Part shown: positions 63,600 to 64,000 of the stretch, in pieces | Position numbering within the stretch: position 1 is the stretch's first letter | How the letters are laid out: each line of letters starts with the position of its first letter | Source: Achromobacter sp. UMC46 | Lineage (GTDB): Bacteria > Pseudomonadota > Gammaproteobacteria > Burkholderiales > Burkholderiaceae_B | DNA: 64,000 nt | Assembly (NCBI RefSeq): GCF_014170335.1 | Contig: NZ_LZZS01000019.1 | Location: 62,001 to 126,000, forward strand | Reading direction: 5' to 3' | Notes under the pieces: generated by a model | The model's input: the letters and a program-made list of their open reading frames with translations, nothing else | Databases searched by the model: none | What the model was told of the DNA's origin: nothing | Made by a program: the position numbers and the translations under genes

Positions 63600-64000
63600 T
63601 ACTGCAGCAGTTGCAGGCGGCTCTTGGCCGTGGCGGCAGCCGGCGCGTTCGGGTAGTCGCGAACGATGCGCTGCAGCGACGCCTTGGCGCCGGCGCGGTT
63701 GTTCAATTCGATCTGGCCGCCGGCGATGATCAGCAGGGCGTCCGGCGCGCGCGCGTTGTCGGGCGACTTCTGGACCATGCTGGTCAACTGCTCGATGGCG
63801 CCCTTGAAGTCCTTCATGCCGTAGCGGCTGCTGCCCAGGTAGAACTGCGCGCTGGGAGCCAGCTGGCTGTTCGGGTAGAGCGCGGTGAAGGCGGCCAGCG
63901 ATTCTGCGGCGTCCTTGTATTGGCCCTTGCGGAACAGGTCCATCGCACCGTCATACGCGGCTTGCTCTTGCGGATCGCCCGCGGTGGCGCCCGGGGGATT
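63599..64000 (-). CDS. cpoB: Cell division coordinator CpoB (YbgF), C-terminal part
   Basis: The gene runs off the right edge. The last 134 or so codons encode TPR repeats: AYDGAMDLFRKGQYKDAAES, SAQFYLGSSRYGMKDFKGAI and DNARAPDALLIIAGGQIELN. This is the standard C-terminal domain of CpoB, which links the Tol-Pal machine to peptidoglycan synthesis at division in the periplasm. The stop overlaps the start of the FecCD gene by one base (TAATG). Confidence 0.9.
   Translation of the reverse strand, partial: NPPGATAGDPQEQAAYDGAMDLFRKGQYKDAAESLAAFTALYPNSQLAPSAQFYLGSSRYGMKDFKGAIEQLTSMVQKSPDNARAPDALLIIAGGQIELNNRAGAKASLQRIVRDYPNAPAAATAKSRLQLLQ

Overview
The window is high-GC, gene-dense DNA from a betaproteobacterium of the Alcaligenaceae (Achromobacter/Bordetella type). 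Three things point there: several Bug (TctC-type) periplasmic receptors, most with a LysR partner; an lgmABCD-like lipid A glucosamine locus, known from Bordetella; and a mltD-gloB-methyltransferase-rnhA-dnaQ-tRNA block. No CRISPR array, transposase, integrase or phage gene was found. The genus is an inference from gene content, not from a database comparison.

Layout. 1-3.7 kb: a large secreted protein running off the left edge and a DUF3142 lipoprotein, both on the minus strand. 3.7-9.35 kb: an 860-base leader, then the prkA / DUF444 / spoVR stress module. 9.4-10.7 kb: tRNA-Ser(GGA), and a small lipoprotein gene enclosed by two diverged copies of the tRNA 3'-flank and terminator. 10.9-14.4 kb: a Tat-type PhoX phosphatase, a deletion scar joining the tail of a Bug gene to a headless LysR gene, and a DsbA/FrnE-like oxidoreductase. 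14.4-17.8 kb: a Bug receptor plus beta-propeller gene pair divergent from a LysR gene. 18.2-21.3 kb: nrtR, nadC and a Bug lipoprotein, with a 21-base palindrome lying on the nadC promoter. 21.3-23.4 kb: DUF533, OsmC and FabI genes.

23.5-32.4 kb is the mltD-gloB-methyltransferase-rnhA-dnaQ-tRNA neighbourhood also known from E. coli, but here an RND efflux pair sits between rnhA and dnaQ. 32.7-37.0 kb: a 55-residue membrane protein, YaiI, a ribbon-helix-helix-like protein, a TAXI lipoprotein coupled to a GltS symporter, and a GNAT enzyme. 37.3-41.1 kb: the lgm-like locus. 41.2-48.9 kb: a LysR/PACE efflux pair, then a DHDPS-family aldolase, a branched-chain-type ABC transporter and a GntR regulator in one leftward operon. 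49-56.3 kb: a lipoprotein hydrolase, LysR/CidA/CidB, LysE and EamA exporters opposite a MocR regulator, a DUF442 phosphatase and UspA. 56.5-64 kb: a stand-alone EF-G, EamA/Lrp, a hydrolase, a YbaK deacylase, and an iron-type ABC permease and ATPase fused translationally to the end of cpoB.

Most of the window is ordinary transport, regulation and envelope biology. The best candidates for something undescribed are the TAXI lipoprotein plus GltS pair (a binding-protein-assisted secondary transporter?), the Bug plus beta-propeller pair, the Bug lipoprotein placed after nadC, and the DUF3142/secreted-protein pair. Two genome-dynamics scars are also clear: the tRNA-Ser flank duplication and the Bug/LysR deletion.
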